From Carnobacterium sp. 17-4 (GTDB lineage Bacteria; Bacillota; Bacilli; Lactobacillales; Carnobacteriaceae), in NCBI RefSeq assembly GCF_000195575.1, contig NC_015391.1, positions 1,662,363 through 1,726,362 of the forward strand: a stretch of 64,000 nucleotides of DNA, written 5' to 3'. The translations under genes and the position numbers were made by a program. The first letter of the stretch is position 1. Every line of letters starts with the position of its first letter. Shown piece by piece: positions 1 through 8,903 of the stretch. The notes below the pieces were generated by a model. That model was given only the letters and a program-made list of their open reading frames with translations, ran no database searches and was not told the DNA's origin.

Positions 1-360
1 TATGCTCATATTGTCGATAACGCCTCCAGTAACATCCGCAATTTGATTAGCTAAAATATGCAAATCGGGTTCAGCGATTGAAATAAAGAATCCCAGCACA
101 AGTCCAGCGATAACGACGACCCAAACTTTATTGCTCTTGGCGACTCCTTTTCCTAAATTGGTTCCAATAGGGGTAATTCCTATATCTGTTCCTAATAAGA
201 AAATAGCTAACCCAATAACCACAAACAAAGCACCCAATAAAAAGCGTAACAATAAACTAGTCTCAAGCGGTGCTATGGTAAAATTCAGTATTAAAACGAT
301 CACAACGATCGGTAATACTGACAGTAAAACTTCTTTAAATTTTTCTGTAAGTATATTCAA
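1..360 (-). CDS. DUF1538 family membrane protein (partial, 5' end only)
   Basis: The reverse strand is open from a TTG at 358-360 to the window edge, about 120 residues. The protein is very hydrophobic with several membrane segments, and it contains the stretch LLRFLLGALFVVIGLAIFLL followed by GTDIGITPIGTNLG, which is typical of DUF1538 membrane proteins. An AGAAAGGA ribosome site lies about 12 bases before the TTG; the only ATG nearby runs straight into a stop, so TTG is preferred. DUF1538 proteins are multi-pass membrane proteins of uncertain role, possibly transport. The C-terminal part lies outside the window. Confidence 0.75.
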   Translation of the reverse strand, partial: MNILTEKFKEVLLSVLPIVVIVLILNFTIAPLETSLLLRFLLGALFVVIGLAIFLLGTDIGITPIGTNLGKGVAKSNKVWVVVIAGLVLGFFISIAEPDLHILANQIADVTGGVIDNMSI

Positions 361-691
361 ATAAATGGCACATCCTTTCTAACTTTGGTAATTATGTCTT
401 TACCTAATGAGGGTTGCTGAAGAAAACAAAAAGATTAATAAATTGAATTAAACCCTTCTTTTTTGAACGTTCAAAGACCTATTTATCTAAGCCGAACTTT
501 TTTTTTGCTTTCATCAACTACCCATGCAAGTACCTACTTCATTACCTATCTTTAATTGTACCATAAGATTTACCAGAATTAAAATCTGATTAATTTCACT
601 TACTTACATAATCTATTGAGTGCATAATCCATTTAAACAGAAAAAAAGCCGAACTCCTAAAGTTAGAAGTTCAGCTTTTTATTCAACTATT
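361..691. other. Intergenic region with a 14-bp perfect palindrome
   Basis: No gene is seen here. The stretch holds the promoter side of the reverse-strand DUF1538 gene and the terminator of the next reverse-strand gene (641-680). At 462-475 there is a perfect palindrome, TTTGAACGTTCAAA, about 100 bases before the DUF1538 start, which could be an operator. The rest is AT-rich. Confidence 0.5.
641..680 (-). terminator. Intrinsic terminator after the MscS-like gene
   Basis: Two arms of 14 bases (647-660 and 663-676) pair with two mismatches. A T-run is present on the reverse strand and a shorter one on the forward strand. Confidence 0.8.
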
Positions 692-1954
692 TTATAAAGT
701 TGGACCTTTATCATCTGTTGATTTGTTTTCTTTTTCCATTTTTTTATCTAATTTTGCTAATTGACTTTTAGCAAAGTCGCGTCCGCCAATACCAAATGCA
801 ATTGCAAAGGCAACTGACAAAGCTCCTAAAATTAAGATAAACGCCAAGTTAACAATGCTTATAGCAAATTGTAATTGGTTTAGTGCCATAAAGACTGATA
901 ACACGATTAGGATGTATTTCAAAATTTCGCCAGCAAATTTGTTGCCAGTAGATTTTGAAATGAATCCACCTAAAGCAGTTCCACCTACAACACCGATTCC
1001 TAAAATGATTAAAGCACTAAGAACAAGTGGTAAGTAAGCAATCACTGCTGCACCAATAGCATTTAGAACTTCTAAGTTTAAAACATTCAATGCTTCAACT
1101 ACGAAGAATACGCTAATAACAACTGTAACTGTTTGGCCAATAATTTTAGCTAAATCAAAATTCATATTTCCTGAATTTTTTACATATTTAGTTAAACCAT
1201 TGATGCCAGTACTTGAAAGTAAATCTGTCAACAAATTACCTACAAATTTAGCAATAGTGATACCAACAGCTAATAGAATTACAGCTACGATGATATTCGG
1301 AATAGCAGCTAATACTTGGTCCAATACACCTACGATTGGACGTGAGATAGATTGAATATTCAAAGTTTCTAAAGCGATTGTTATGATTGGAATTAAAACA
1401 ACAATATATACAATGTTTCCTAATACTTTAGCCATTGTATTCTTTGGACTAGCACTAGGAGTTGTATTGTCGTCTGAACCAGGACTTGTAAATTTAGAAA
1501 CCCATTTATCAACATTTAGAGTTAAAGCTAAGTTGTAAACAAGATTTTTAACAAACCGAGCAACAAACACTCCAACTACGACAATTACTGCTGCAGCAAG
1601 TAAGTTTGGCAAGAAGTTTAATGCACTATCAAACATATTTGAAATCGGTTGAGCAACTGCATCTAATCCTAACATGCTTAAAATACCTGGTAAGAACAAT
1701 AGCCAAATTAAGAAATAAAGTACTTGTGCTAGAGAATCGATGGTAGTGTCTGCTTGTTCCTGTGAGTTAGTTACACCCCATTTTGTTAATAGCCGATTAA
1801 ACCCGACTGCTTTCAGCCCTTTTTGCACAGCTTTTTTAACTAATGTGGCCACAATCCAAGCCAGTAATAATAATAAGATTGCACCTAACAACGTCGGAAG
1901 AAAATCCAAAAATGAATGTAATCCTGAGTTGACTGTTTCTGTTACGTTGTTCAT
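692..1954 (-). CDS. Mechanosensitive channel-like protein with repeated conserved TM helices
   Basis: The 420-residue protein is a multi-pass membrane protein built from repeated units of a long helix followed by an LP.L..A.....VG..VA.. pattern (about residues 13-40, 93-125, 213-245, 305-335). This is the conserved TM-helix repeat found in CmpX-like and small-conductance mechanosensitive channel relatives. The C-terminal tail is charged and Lys-rich, so probably cytoplasmic. The likely role is membrane-tension or osmotic response, by family. AGGAGATGAGG precedes the ATG. A possible -10 (TATACT in reverse) lies at 1995-2000. It is divergent from the MATE gene and has its own terminator, so is probably monocistronic. 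Confidence 0.75.
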   Translation of the reverse strand: MNNVTETVNSGLHSFLDFLPTLLGAILLLLLAWIVATLVKKAVQKGLKAVGFNRLLTKWGVTNSQEQADTTIDSLAQVLYFLIWLLFLPGILSMLGLDAVAQPISNMFDSALNFLPNLLAAAVIVVVGVFVARFVKNLVYNLALTLNVDKWVSKFTSPGSDDNTTPSASPKNTMAKVLGNIVYIVVLIPIITIALETLNIQSISRPIVGVLDQVLAAIPNIIVAVILLAVGITIAKFVGNLLTDLLSSTGINGLTKYVKNSGNMNFDLAKIIGQTVTVVISVFFVVEALNVLNLEVLNAIGAAVIAYLPLVLSALIILGIGVVGGTALGGFISKSTGNKFAGEILKYILIVLSVFMALNQLQFAISIVNLAFILILGALSVAFAIAFGIGGRDFAKSQLAKLDKKMEKENKSTDDKGPTL

Positions 1955-2105
1955 ATCCTCATCTCCTTTTTTTATTTGTTTCTTTACATTTATTAGTATA
2001 GCGGATGTATTTTTTTAAAGAAAATAATACGCATTATATATTTCACTCATTTTATACAAATATAGCCTAAATATTATTCTATCAGTCTTTAATCCACTTA
2101 TCTCA

Positions 2106-2134
2106 TTGACTAAAAATACAATCATTGTTATATT
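2106..2134 (+). promoter_or_regulatory. Sigma-A-type promoter for the MATE gene
   Basis: TTGACT (2106-2111), a 17-base spacer and TATATT (2129-2134) match the vegetative consensus closely and lie about 25-45 bases before the coding start. Confidence 0.7.
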
Positions 2135-2158
2135 TTTAAGAGTGTTTACATAAATATA

Positions 2159-3523
2159 ATGAAAAGAAGGTGTAAAATTATCAAAAAAAATCGGCTTGAA
2201 ACAGAATCTATTCCAAGATTATTGGCAGAATTTTCGATACCAGCAATTATTGGGATGCTGGTTAATGCTATTTACAACATTGTGGATCGAATCTTTATTG
2301 GTAATGATCCTGTACTAGGATCTTTGGGACTAGCTGCTGTTTCAATTACTTATCCTGTTACATTGGTTTTATTGGCATTTGCCTTAATGGTAGGTGTCGG
2401 TGGATCGACTTGTTTCTCTATTAGCTTAGGGAGAAAAGAAACCGAAAAAGCTAAATTCTTTTTAGGAAACGGAGTTACGCTAGCTATTCTCGCAGGACTG
2501 TTGTTTATGATTTTAGGAAATATCTTTATTGAACCCATCTTGCGTTTGCTGGGTGCTAGTACAGCTGTTCTTCCCTACGCAAAAGATTATTTGAGCGTTA
2601 TTCTATATGGAGCTGTTTTCCAAAGTGTCGCTATGGCACTGAATAACTTCTCAAGAGCCGATGGAAATCCTCGTGTTTCTATGATTAGTATGATGATCGG
2701 TGCTGGATTTAACATCGTATTTGATTATATTTTTATTGTTCAAATGGGTTGGGGTATGAAAGGCGCAGCATATGCTACGATTGGTGGTCAATTTCTTTCA
2801 ATGATCTGGCAACTAGCTTACTTCTTGGGGCCTAAAGCAAATATTCAACTGGTTTTCCAAAATATGAAGTTGAAAATTGCATATGTAAAAGAAATATTAA
2901 CGACCGGTATACCGGCATTCTTATTGCAAATCGCGAATAGTGTGCTGAACATTGTCATCAATGCTAGCTTAGTTACTTATGGTGGCGACATTGCTATTTC
3001 AGTTGCTGGTATCATAACTAGTGCAACAACCATTATCATTATGATGGTTTCAGGATTGGTTCAAGGTCTACAGCCTATTATTAGTTACAATACCGGAGCA
3101 GATCGAACCGACCGCGTAAAACAAGCATTGAAAATTGGTAGTATTGTTGGTGGAATTATCAGCACGACAGGTTTCTTAGTTTTTCAGTTATTCCCTGACT
3201 TCGTTATTACATTATTCAACCAAGAACCAGCTGTTGTTTCATTAGGAGTCGAAGCAATTCGCATCTGGACAGTAGCCTTTCCACTTGTAGGTATCCAAAT
3301 AGTATGGGCAAGTTATTTTCAAGCAGTCGGAAAAGTTCAACTGGCCAGCTTTTTAAACTTGGCTCGTCAAATCATCTTTTTGATTCCTTTAGTTCTCCTA
3401 TTGTCTTCTATTTTTGGTCTTTACGGTATTTATACCGCTGTCCCGATTGCTGAAGCATTAGCTTTCGTTGTGACCTTTATCTTTTTAAAGAGTCAGTTTA
3501 AAACGACTCAACATCCGCTTTAA
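2159..3523 (+). CDS. MATE family efflux transporter
   Basis: The 454-residue protein has about 12 predicted membrane segments and opens with ETESIPRLLAEFSIPAIIGM, typical of MepA/NorM-type MATE exporters, which expel drugs or metabolites with Na+ or H+ antiport. Length is normal for the family. The start is uncertain: the ATG at 2159 has no upstream ribosome site, while AGAAGG at 2165-2170 sits inside the frame and is well spaced for an ATT (2177) or ATC (2180) start. The protein would then begin just before KKNRLETES, a more usual N-terminus. It has its own promoter and terminator. Confidence 0.88.
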   Translation: MKRRCKIIKKNRLETESIPRLLAEFSIPAIIGMLVNAIYNIVDRIFIGNDPVLGSLGLAAVSITYPVTLVLLAFALMVGVGGSTCFSISLGRKETEKAKFFLGNGVTLAILAGLLFMILGNIFIEPILRLLGASTAVLPYAKDYLSVILYGAVFQSVAMALNNFSRADGNPRVSMISMMIGAGFNIVFDYIFIVQMGWGMKGAAYATIGGQFLSMIWQLAYFLGPKANIQLVFQNMKLKIAYVKEILTTGIPAFLLQIANSVLNIVINASLVTYGGDIAISVAGIITSATTIIIMMVSGLVQGLQPIISYNTGADRTDRVKQALKIGSIVGGIISTTGFLVFQLFPDFVITLFNQEPAVVSLGVEAIRIWTVAFPLVGIQIVWASYFQAVGKVQLASFLNLARQIIFLIPLVLLLSSIFGLYGIYTAVPIAEALAFVVTFIFLKSQFKTTQHPL

Positions 3524-3544
3524 TAATTTAATTGATCTCATTAA

Positions 3545-3575
3545 AAGAGGGCGAATCAACTGTCGCCCTCTTTTT
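3545..3575 (+). terminator. Intrinsic terminator after the MATE gene
   Basis: GAGGGCGA (3547-3554) pairs with TCGCCCTC (3563-3570) and is followed by a T-run. Confidence 0.85.
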
Positions 3576-3694
3576 GTCGTATTTGCTGCTTGAAAAATCA
3601 GTGCTAATCTGATTACATATATCAAATATACTATTTTTAATGAGTAAGGCTGTAAAATGAACTTTTATGGACAAGTTGAGCTCAAAATTTCGTT

Positions 3695-3835
3695 CACTCT
3701 TCCATGAGGAGCGGTTTCATAGAAGAGTGAACAAAAAAACAACCGTCACTTGTCCATCAAAACTGGTTTCTCGGCAAAGTGACGCACAAAAACCCCCTCA
3801 CTTATCCATGAAAAAGAGATCCGCAAAAATTATCG
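3695..3835. repeat. Degenerate tandem repeat, 52-bp period, about 2.7 units
   Basis: Units start at 3695, 3747 and 3799 with CACTYTTCCAT-like sequence (cactcttccat, cacttgtccat, cacttatccat). Units 1 and 2 each contain an inverted repeat (ttcactctt/aagagtgaa; gtcactt/aagtgac) and end in an A/C-rich tract. The array lies between the convergent MATE and degV genes. A 101-codon open frame across it has no ribosome site, is made of the repeat and runs into degV antisense; it is not called as a gene. Confidence 0.7.
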
Positions 3836-3861
3836 TACATATATTGATAAAGCATGCAAAA

Positions 3862-3899
3862 AAACGAGTCGAGACGTATAGTCTTGACTCGTTTTTTTT
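3862..3899 (-). terminator. Intrinsic terminator of degV
   Basis: Arms of 12 bases at 3864-3875 and 3881-3892, with T-runs on both sides. The degV stop codon overlaps its 5' edge. Confidence 0.85.
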
Positions 3900-4767
3900 A
3901 GTTTTGATACCATTCTGGGCGCTCATCAAAGTAAAAGACGCCAATTCCACCAATACCAATATGAGAACCTAGTACCGCCCCAATTCGGAATACTTGAGTT
4001 TGACAGTTTGGCAATTCTTCTTTCAATTTCGCCTCAATTACTTTAGCTGTTTCTTCATCATCACCATGGCTGATACCGATAGTTTGATCCGTAAAGGTTC
4101 CTAAACCATTTTTAACATCTTCAATTAATTTTTTGTAGATTTTTTTCTCCCCACGAACTAGTTTATGCATTTTAATAAAACCATCGTCAACAATCAAGTA
4201 CGGTTTAATATTTAACGCTGTTCCTACATACCCCGTAGTTTTATTTACACGGCCGCCTTTAACCAACCAATTTAAGTCCCTTAACGTAAATTTGTATAGA
4301 ACATGGTCGATGTTCCATTCCGTTTGACGAACAATCTCGTCAAATGGCTTCCCAGCTTCGATCATTTTCAACGCTTGAAGTGCAACTAGTGCTCCACCGC
4401 CTGCCCCTCCTCTTGAATCAATTAAAGCCAATTTTCGTTCTGGGTGTTTTTCTTTGTATTCTTCCATAATCTGATGCGCAAATTGGTACGTTCCAGACAT
4501 TTTTGATGAAAAGGAAAGATAAATCATATCTTCATTTTCCTGAATCCCTTTATCCAATACTTTTGTCAGAGACTCATAAGAAATTTGAGAAGTCTTTGGC
4601 ACATTTCCAGACCGCATTGCCTCATACACAGCGTCCACTGTGATTTCTTCGCCATCCAAATACGATTGATTATCAAGTATTATGCTAAGTGGAATGACTT
4701 CGAAATCATACTTCTGTTCCATTTCTAAGTTACGATCAATAGTTGTGTCAATAATTAATTTTGTCAA
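3898..4767 (-). CDS. DegV family fatty-acid-binding protein
   Basis: About 289 residues with the DegV fold signature: an N-terminal LIIDTTIDRN, a lipid-pocket motif SFSSKMSGTYQ near residue 90, a central GAGGGALVALQAL segment, and the C-terminal GSHIGIGGIGVFY. DegV proteins bind a fatty acid; in Gram-positives the FakB members present it to the kinase FakA to make acyl-phosphate for phospholipid synthesis. No fakA is nearby. A TTG start at 4765-4767 is preferred because AAGGTGAG lies 6 bases before it and only 2 bases before the ATG at 4773. Confidence 0.85.
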   Translation of the reverse strand: MTKLIIDTTIDRNLEMEQKYDFEVIPLSIILDNQSYLDGEEITVDAVYEAMRSGNVPKTSQISYESLTKVLDKGIQENEDMIYLSFSSKMSGTYQFAHQIMEEYKEKHPERKLALIDSRGGAGGGALVALQALKMIEAGKPFDEIVRQTEWNIDHVLYKFTLRDLNWLVKGGRVNKTTGYVGTALNIKPYLIVDDGFIKMHKLVRGEKKIYKKLIEDVKNGLGTFTDQTIGISHGDDEETAKVIEAKLKEELPNCQTQVFRIGAVLGSHIGIGGIGVFYFDERPEWYQN

Positions 4768-4826
4768 TTTCATCTCACCTTATCTTTGTGTAGTCATTGC
4801 TACTTCTTATTTCGTTGCGTCTGATA

Positions 4827-5255
4827 TTACTTTTTATCCGGGTAAGTTTCTTTTATATAATTCACGCTGTCCTGTACTAATTCTTTTAGCACCGTTAGAT
4901 CAATATCTGCTACTTTTTTAATATACAGGCAGCCTTTTCCCATTTTATGTTTGCCAATTCGACTTAACTTTTCTGCTCTTTTTTCATCATCTGGTTGAGA
5001 AAGGTAAATACTGATTTGAGCTTTTCTAGGAGAAAATCCAACTGGAGGTGCATCTCCCTCATGCCCACTTGCGTATTTGTAGTGGTAGTGACCAAAACCA
5101 ATAATGGCTGTTCCCCACATTTTAGGTTCATGACCCGTCTCTTCACTAAATAATTGGATCAAGCGATGCGCATCTTGCCGTTTCTGCTCATCTTCAATTT
5201 CTTCTACAAACTTCGAGACATTTGCTGACGTTTCTTGCGTTTTATTTTCAGTCAT
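4827..5255 (-). CDS. DUF1801 domain protein
   Basis: 142 residues. The stretch PKMWGTAIIGFGHYHYKYAS, then FSPRKAQISIYL and later GKGCLYIKKVADID, is the DUF1801 (YdhG-like) domain, a small alpha/beta fold of unknown biochemical role. Of the possible starts, the ATG at 5255 has GAGGTGG 5 bases upstream; the upstream TTG (5273) has none. It follows the 191-residue hypothetical gene closely, so the two may be co-transcribed. Confidence 0.75.
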   Translation of the reverse strand: MTENKTQETSANVSKFVEEIEDEQKRQDAHRLIQLFSEETGHEPKMWGTAIIGFGHYHYKYASGHEGDAPPVGFSPRKAQISIYLSQPDDEKRAEKLSRIGKHKMGKGCLYIKKVADIDLTVLKELVQDSVNYIKETYPDKK

Positions 5256-5283
5256 TTCATCCACCTCTTCCAAATTAGGTCAA

Positions 5284-5859
5284 TTAGTCGTTATTGTTTC
5301 GTTTAATCCATGTTGTCGCTTCTTCAACAGTGAGCATTTGAGTAAAATAGTGGTTCCACACCGAAACTAAATGATTTAGGTCATACCTGCCATAAATTTT
5401 CCGAGCATTTTCCAGCTGTCTCAAAAAGAGAGTACTATTTTCTGATTCCTCATTAACTTGATTTGGACTCGTTTCACTTTCAATAGAGGAAATGAGTTCA
5501 TTTGGTAGAATGAGTGTTACTTTACTATTTACTACATAGGCAAATAGGTACCCAGATTCAATAGCAGATTGAACGCTATTAAGTGTTTCATAGGATACAT
5601 CTTGCAACGTTCCATTGTCTTCGGTTGCAAGTATTTGTAGTGTATTTGAATCTAATTGTCCAAAAAAATTTGCTGCATTTTCAATTATAATCGATTTTAA
5701 CTGCTCAATAATTTTAGTCTTTGTATAACTTTTCTTCATTAATAGCTGTTGATTTTCAGCAATTTGAAGCAATTGATCCTTTTTATAAGCCTTCAAATTA
5801 TTTTCCAATTTATGATTCGGCATTCCTTTGATTAGCGTTATATTATGTATTTCTTTCAT
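5284..5859 (-). CDS. Hypothetical protein
   Basis: 191 residues, soluble, acidic in the middle. An N-terminal helical region (AYKKDQLLQIAENQQL, then SYTKTKIIEQL) resembles SAP/Rho-N-like helix pairs. It is followed by a low-complexity Ser/Glu/Asn linker near residues 125-140 and a C-terminal helical part with YGRYDLNHLVSVWNHYF. AGGAG precedes the ATG. I do not recognise a family. It is upstream of the DUF1801 gene with only about 28 bases between them. Confidence 0.6.
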   Translation of the reverse strand: MKEIHNITLIKGMPNHKLENNLKAYKKDQLLQIAENQQLLMKKSYTKTKIIEQLKSIIIENAANFFGQLDSNTLQILATEDNGTLQDVSYETLNSVQSAIESGYLFAYVVNSKVTLILPNELISSIESETSPNQVNEESENSTLFLRQLENARKIYGRYDLNHLVSVWNHYFTQMLTVEEATTWIKRNNND

Positions 5860-5978
5860 TTTATCTGAACTCCTATACTCTACTATCGTCTATATTCATT
5901 CTACCTCATTTAAACCTATTCGTAAAATAACCAAAAAAGACACGAGAAAACTTACCTTCTCATATCTTTTTTCACTAT

Positions 5979-6401
5979 TTAGATGTCCATTGCATTCATA
6001 TCCATATACATGATTTCCCATAAATGTCCATCTAGATCTTTAAAGCGACGATAATACATCATGGCTTCTTCTTCTTTACTCAAAGCAGTTGTTTTATCTT
6101 CCGCTCCATTTTTAAGTGCTGTATTTACGAGTTCATCAACTGCATCCTTTGATTCCACTTGTAAAGCAATAATCGCTTCATTTTCTTTTGACGTATCCGT
6201 TATTCCTAGGTGGGTAAAACTTGTAAAGAACTCTTCAGTTAGCAACATCACAAGAATCGAATCAGAGATGATCATGCTTGCTCCTTTATTATTTGTAAAC
6301 TGCTCGTTAAATTCAAATCCAAGTGCTTTAAAAAAATCCATCGATTTTGTTAGATTCTTAACAGGCAGATTAACAAAAATCGCTTTCACTCCAACAGTCA
6401 T
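5979..6401 (-). CDS. VOC family (glyoxalase/bleomycin-resistance fold) protein
   Basis: 140 residues: KAIFVNLPVKNLTKSMDFFK, then LGFEFNEQF, and at the end YYRRFKDLDGHLWEIMYMD, with the final Glu in the usual metal-ligand position. This is one VOC module pair of the PhnB/YycE-like type. The substrate cannot be told. The ATG at 6401 has GGAGGTG 6 bases upstream, so the longer N-terminus is rejected. Confidence 0.82.
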   Translation of the reverse strand: MTVGVKAIFVNLPVKNLTKSMDFFKALGFEFNEQFTNNKGASMIISDSILVMLLTEEFFTSFTHLGITDTSKENEAIIALQVESKDAVDELVNTALKNGAEDKTTALSKEEEAMMYYRRFKDLDGHLWEIMYMDMNAMDI

Positions 6402-6650
6402 TTTCCACACCTCCTTTATATGTAAACCGGCGCTTACTTTCATTTGAATTGACTTTATTCACTATTAGTATACTCGTAATACTAATTATTATCCAAACAC
6501 TTGTCTTCATTTTTTTCAACCCCATTTGTTATAAGATAGGCGTTTTGTTTGATTCTTTAGTAGTAAACGATTATGATTAAATCACTTGTTACACATCAAC
6601 TGGCACATACGTATTTAAACCGTTCAGTGCTCAAAAGGAGAAAAACTACC

Positions 6651-7490
6651 ATGATTGATTCAGATATTACAATCGTTTCAGCTACAGATGACGGATTCGT
6701 TCCACATTTAGCTACGTTATTTTTATCTATTTTAAAAACAAAAAAAGACGAAACCCAAGTTAACTTTTACGTTATTGATGATCATATTTCATTAACCTCA
6801 AAAGACGCTTTAAACCGAATGGTTAATGAGTACAATGCCTCAATTAGCTATTTGCAAATTGATACATTGTCGTTTGAAGATATGGTAGAGAGTGACCGTA
6901 TTCCTAAAACAGCTTATTTCAGAATTGCGATACCGAATTATTTGAAACATACAGATATCAAGCGAGCAATTTATCTAGACTGTGACATCATTGCTAAGGA
7001 AGATATTGAAAATATCTGGAACGTTGATTTAGGTGATAACCTATTAGCTGCTGTTGAAGATGCTGGTTTCCATGAACGGTTAGATGCTATGGAAATTGAT
7101 GCAGAATCCAATACGTATTTTAATTCTGGTATGATGATTATCGATATTGAGAAATGGCGTGCTGAAAAAATATCAGAGCAAGTTTTAAAATTTGCTACTG
7201 ATAATTCAGATGAATTAAAATTTCATGATCAAGATGCATTGAATGCTATCTTACATGATCGTTGGTTAGTCCTTCATCCACGATGGAACGCACAAGCTTA
7301 TATAATTACGAAAGAACAAAAACATCCAACAAAAATTGGGAATCAAGAATATACTGAGGCACGCAATGAACCGGCTTTGATTCACTATAGCGGACACGTT
7401 AAGCCTTGGCAAAGTGAATCAGATCATCCTTTACAGGACGAGTATTTAAATGTACGAGCTGAAACACCATTCCCTATGGAAGAAGCTTGA
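6651..7490 (+). CDS. Glycosyltransferase family 8 protein
   Basis: 279 residues. The order ITIVSATDDGFVPHLATLF, AYFRIAIPNYL, YLDCDIIAKEDI (DxD nucleotide-sugar/metal motif near residue 105), YFNSGMMIIDIEKWR and HDQDALNAIL near residue 200 is the GT8 pattern (galactosyl/glucosyltransferases of the LgtC/GspA type). It probably decorates a surface glycan or glycolipid. The ATG at 6651 has AAAAGGAG upstream; the 26 residues before it lack a ribosome site. Single gene with a strong terminator. Confidence 0.88.
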   Translation: MIDSDITIVSATDDGFVPHLATLFLSILKTKKDETQVNFYVIDDHISLTSKDALNRMVNEYNASISYLQIDTLSFEDMVESDRIPKTAYFRIAIPNYLKHTDIKRAIYLDCDIIAKEDIENIWNVDLGDNLLAAVEDAGFHERLDAMEIDAESNTYFNSGMMIIDIEKWRAEKISEQVLKFATDNSDELKFHDQDALNAILHDRWLVLHPRWNAQAYIITKEQKHPTKIGNQEYTEARNEPALIHYSGHVKPWQSESDHPLQDEYLNVRAETPFPMEEA

Positions 7491-7498
7491 AAATAAAA

Positions 7499-7538
7499 AT
7501 GAGACAGAGGAGATTTTTACTCCTCTGTCTCATTTTTT
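7499..7538. terminator. Bidirectional terminator between GT8 gene and ylxP
   Basis: A perfect 14-base stem (7499-7512 with 7520-7533), with T-runs on both strands. Confidence 0.88.
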
Positions 7539-7818
7539 ATAGTTCTTCTCGTTCGATAGAATGGATCTCAACTTCTCCATTGTCTTCAATCTCTTGAATC
7601 ACTTGATCCAACGTTTGTTGACACACTATTCGATTATTGCTTACCACAGCAATTCCTAACACACCTTGGTTGATTGTATCATAAGCTTCAACTTCAGAAA
7701 TACTGACATTAAACTTATTTTGTGTCTTTTTGATAATGCTTTTTATCACACTACGCTTGTCTTTTAAAGAATATGAATGGTAGATGAGAAAAGATACTTT
7801 CATCCCTAATACAATCAT
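7537..7818 (-). CDS. DUF503 (YlxP-like) protein
   Basis: 93 residues starting MIVLGMKVSFLIYHSYSLKD, with KDKRSVIKSIIKKTQNKFNVS, the DUF503 signature. The family (B. subtilis YlxP) is a small dimeric alpha/beta protein usually linked to ribosome or translation genes, of unclear role. AAAGGAG precedes the ATG. Here it is alone between a GT8 gene and rsuA rather than in the nusA-infB-rbfA operon, unlike Bacillus. Confidence 0.85.
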   Translation of the reverse strand: MIVLGMKVSFLIYHSYSLKDKRSVIKSIIKKTQNKFNVSISEVEAYDTINQGVLGIAVVSNNRIVCQQTLDQVIQEIEDNGEVEIHSIEREEL

Positions 7819-7861
7819 ACTGAGTCTCCTTTAAACGCATTTTTTCTGATATTGAGTTTGT

Positions 7862-8020
7862 ACTAGTCAAACCACAGCTGAAATTCGGGCTCATTTGATT
7901 AATGAAATAGCTTTACTAGTCAAATGACGGATGAAATTCAGGCTCGTTTGGTTAATAAAATGGGTTTACTAATCAAATGTCATCTGATATGCGAGCTCGT
8001 TTGACTACTGCCGACTAGAA
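7862..8020. repeat. Tandem repeat, three 53-bp units
   Basis: Units at 7862-7914, 7915-7967 and 7968-8020 each begin ACTARTCAAA and share positions such as GCTCRTTTG at offset 28. Units carry an imperfect inverted repeat (tagtcaaa with tttgatta, tttggtta or tttgacta). The array fills the gap between ylxP and the 3' end of rsuA. Confidence 0.75.
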
Positions 8021-8021
8021 A

Positions 8022-8741
8022 TCATTTGAAATAAGGCTTCAATGCAGCTAGCTCTTCTGAATGCAACGCTCGGTAAGAGCCCAATGGCAATGTTTTGTCG
8101 AGCTGCAACGGACCCATCGAAAGCCGTTTAAGATAAATGACTTTTTTTCCAACTGACAAAAACATTTTCTTAACTTGATGAAATTTTCCCTCGCTAATCT
8201 CCAATAACACTTTGCTCTCAGCATCACTTTCACTAAGAATGGTCAACTTAGCTGGTTTGCATTTAACGCCTCCATTAAAGACAATTCCGGAAGCAAAAGC
8301 AAATTGATCTTCGCTGGTGACTCGTTCGTTAACAACAGCTTCGTAACACTTTATCACTTCTTTTTTTGGGATCAGCAATTGATAACCCAACTGCCCATTA
8401 TTTGTCAGTAAAAGCAATCCCTCAGTATCCTTATCCAGTCGTCCTACCGGAAATAATCCGGGCACACGTTGCGAAGGTTCTATTAAATCGATGACCGTTT
8501 GATTCAGCACATCAGATACCGCACTCACAACTCCAGCTGGTTTATGCAGCATGTAGTAGACATGAGGTTGAAAACGAATGAGTTCTCCAGAAACTATAAC
8601 TTCTTGTAACTGCGGGTCCACATTAAGATTATCCACTAGTGCAATGAGTCCATTCACTTGGACTTGTTTACTTTTAATCAATCGTTTAACCGTGCGGCGT
8701 GAACCGAATCCTGTCTCAAACAATAATTTATCTAACCGCAT
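8022..8741 (-). CDS. rsuA: RsuA-family 16S rRNA pseudouridine synthase
   Basis: 239 residues. An S4 RNA-binding domain (about 1-60: RLDKLLFETGFGSRRTVKRL) is followed by the RsuA/RluB catalytic domain with HKPAGVVSA, then GRLDKDTEGLLLLTN near residue 100, whose Asp is the catalytic residue. It converts a uridine of 16S rRNA (U516 in E. coli) to pseudouridine. Length is normal. AGAAGGAG precedes the ATG. The 3' end runs directly into the 53-bp repeat array. Confidence 0.9.
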   Translation of the reverse strand: MRLDKLLFETGFGSRRTVKRLIKSKQVQVNGLIALVDNLNVDPQLQEVIVSGELIRFQPHVYYMLHKPAGVVSAVSDVLNQTVIDLIEPSQRVPGLFPVGRLDKDTEGLLLLTNNGQLGYQLLIPKKEVIKCYEAVVNERVTSEDQFAFASGIVFNGGVKCKPAKLTILSESDAESKVLLEISEGKFHQVKKMFLSVGKKVIYLKRLSMGPLQLDKTLPLGSYRALHSEELAALKPYFK

Positions 8742-8903
8742 TCGATTGCTCCTTCTACTTTATCTGTTTTCTAGTTATAGAATAAGGCATAGCTCTCTTC
8801 TTTGTCAATGTGTGAAGAGTAATATAATCTTCTAAGGAAGGAAGCAACCACAATAACTTAATTGTACAAATTTCTTTCTTTTAAGTCGGTATTTGTCTCG
8901 TTA

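Noticed and set aside
489-501. CCGAAC sequence as a PurR box
   Set aside because: Two positions deviate from the consensus, there is no second box, and the downstream gene is not a purine gene.
3667-3972. 101-codon forward frame after the MATE gene
   Set aside because: No ribosome site, composed of the 52-bp repeat, crosses the degV terminator and runs antisense into degV.
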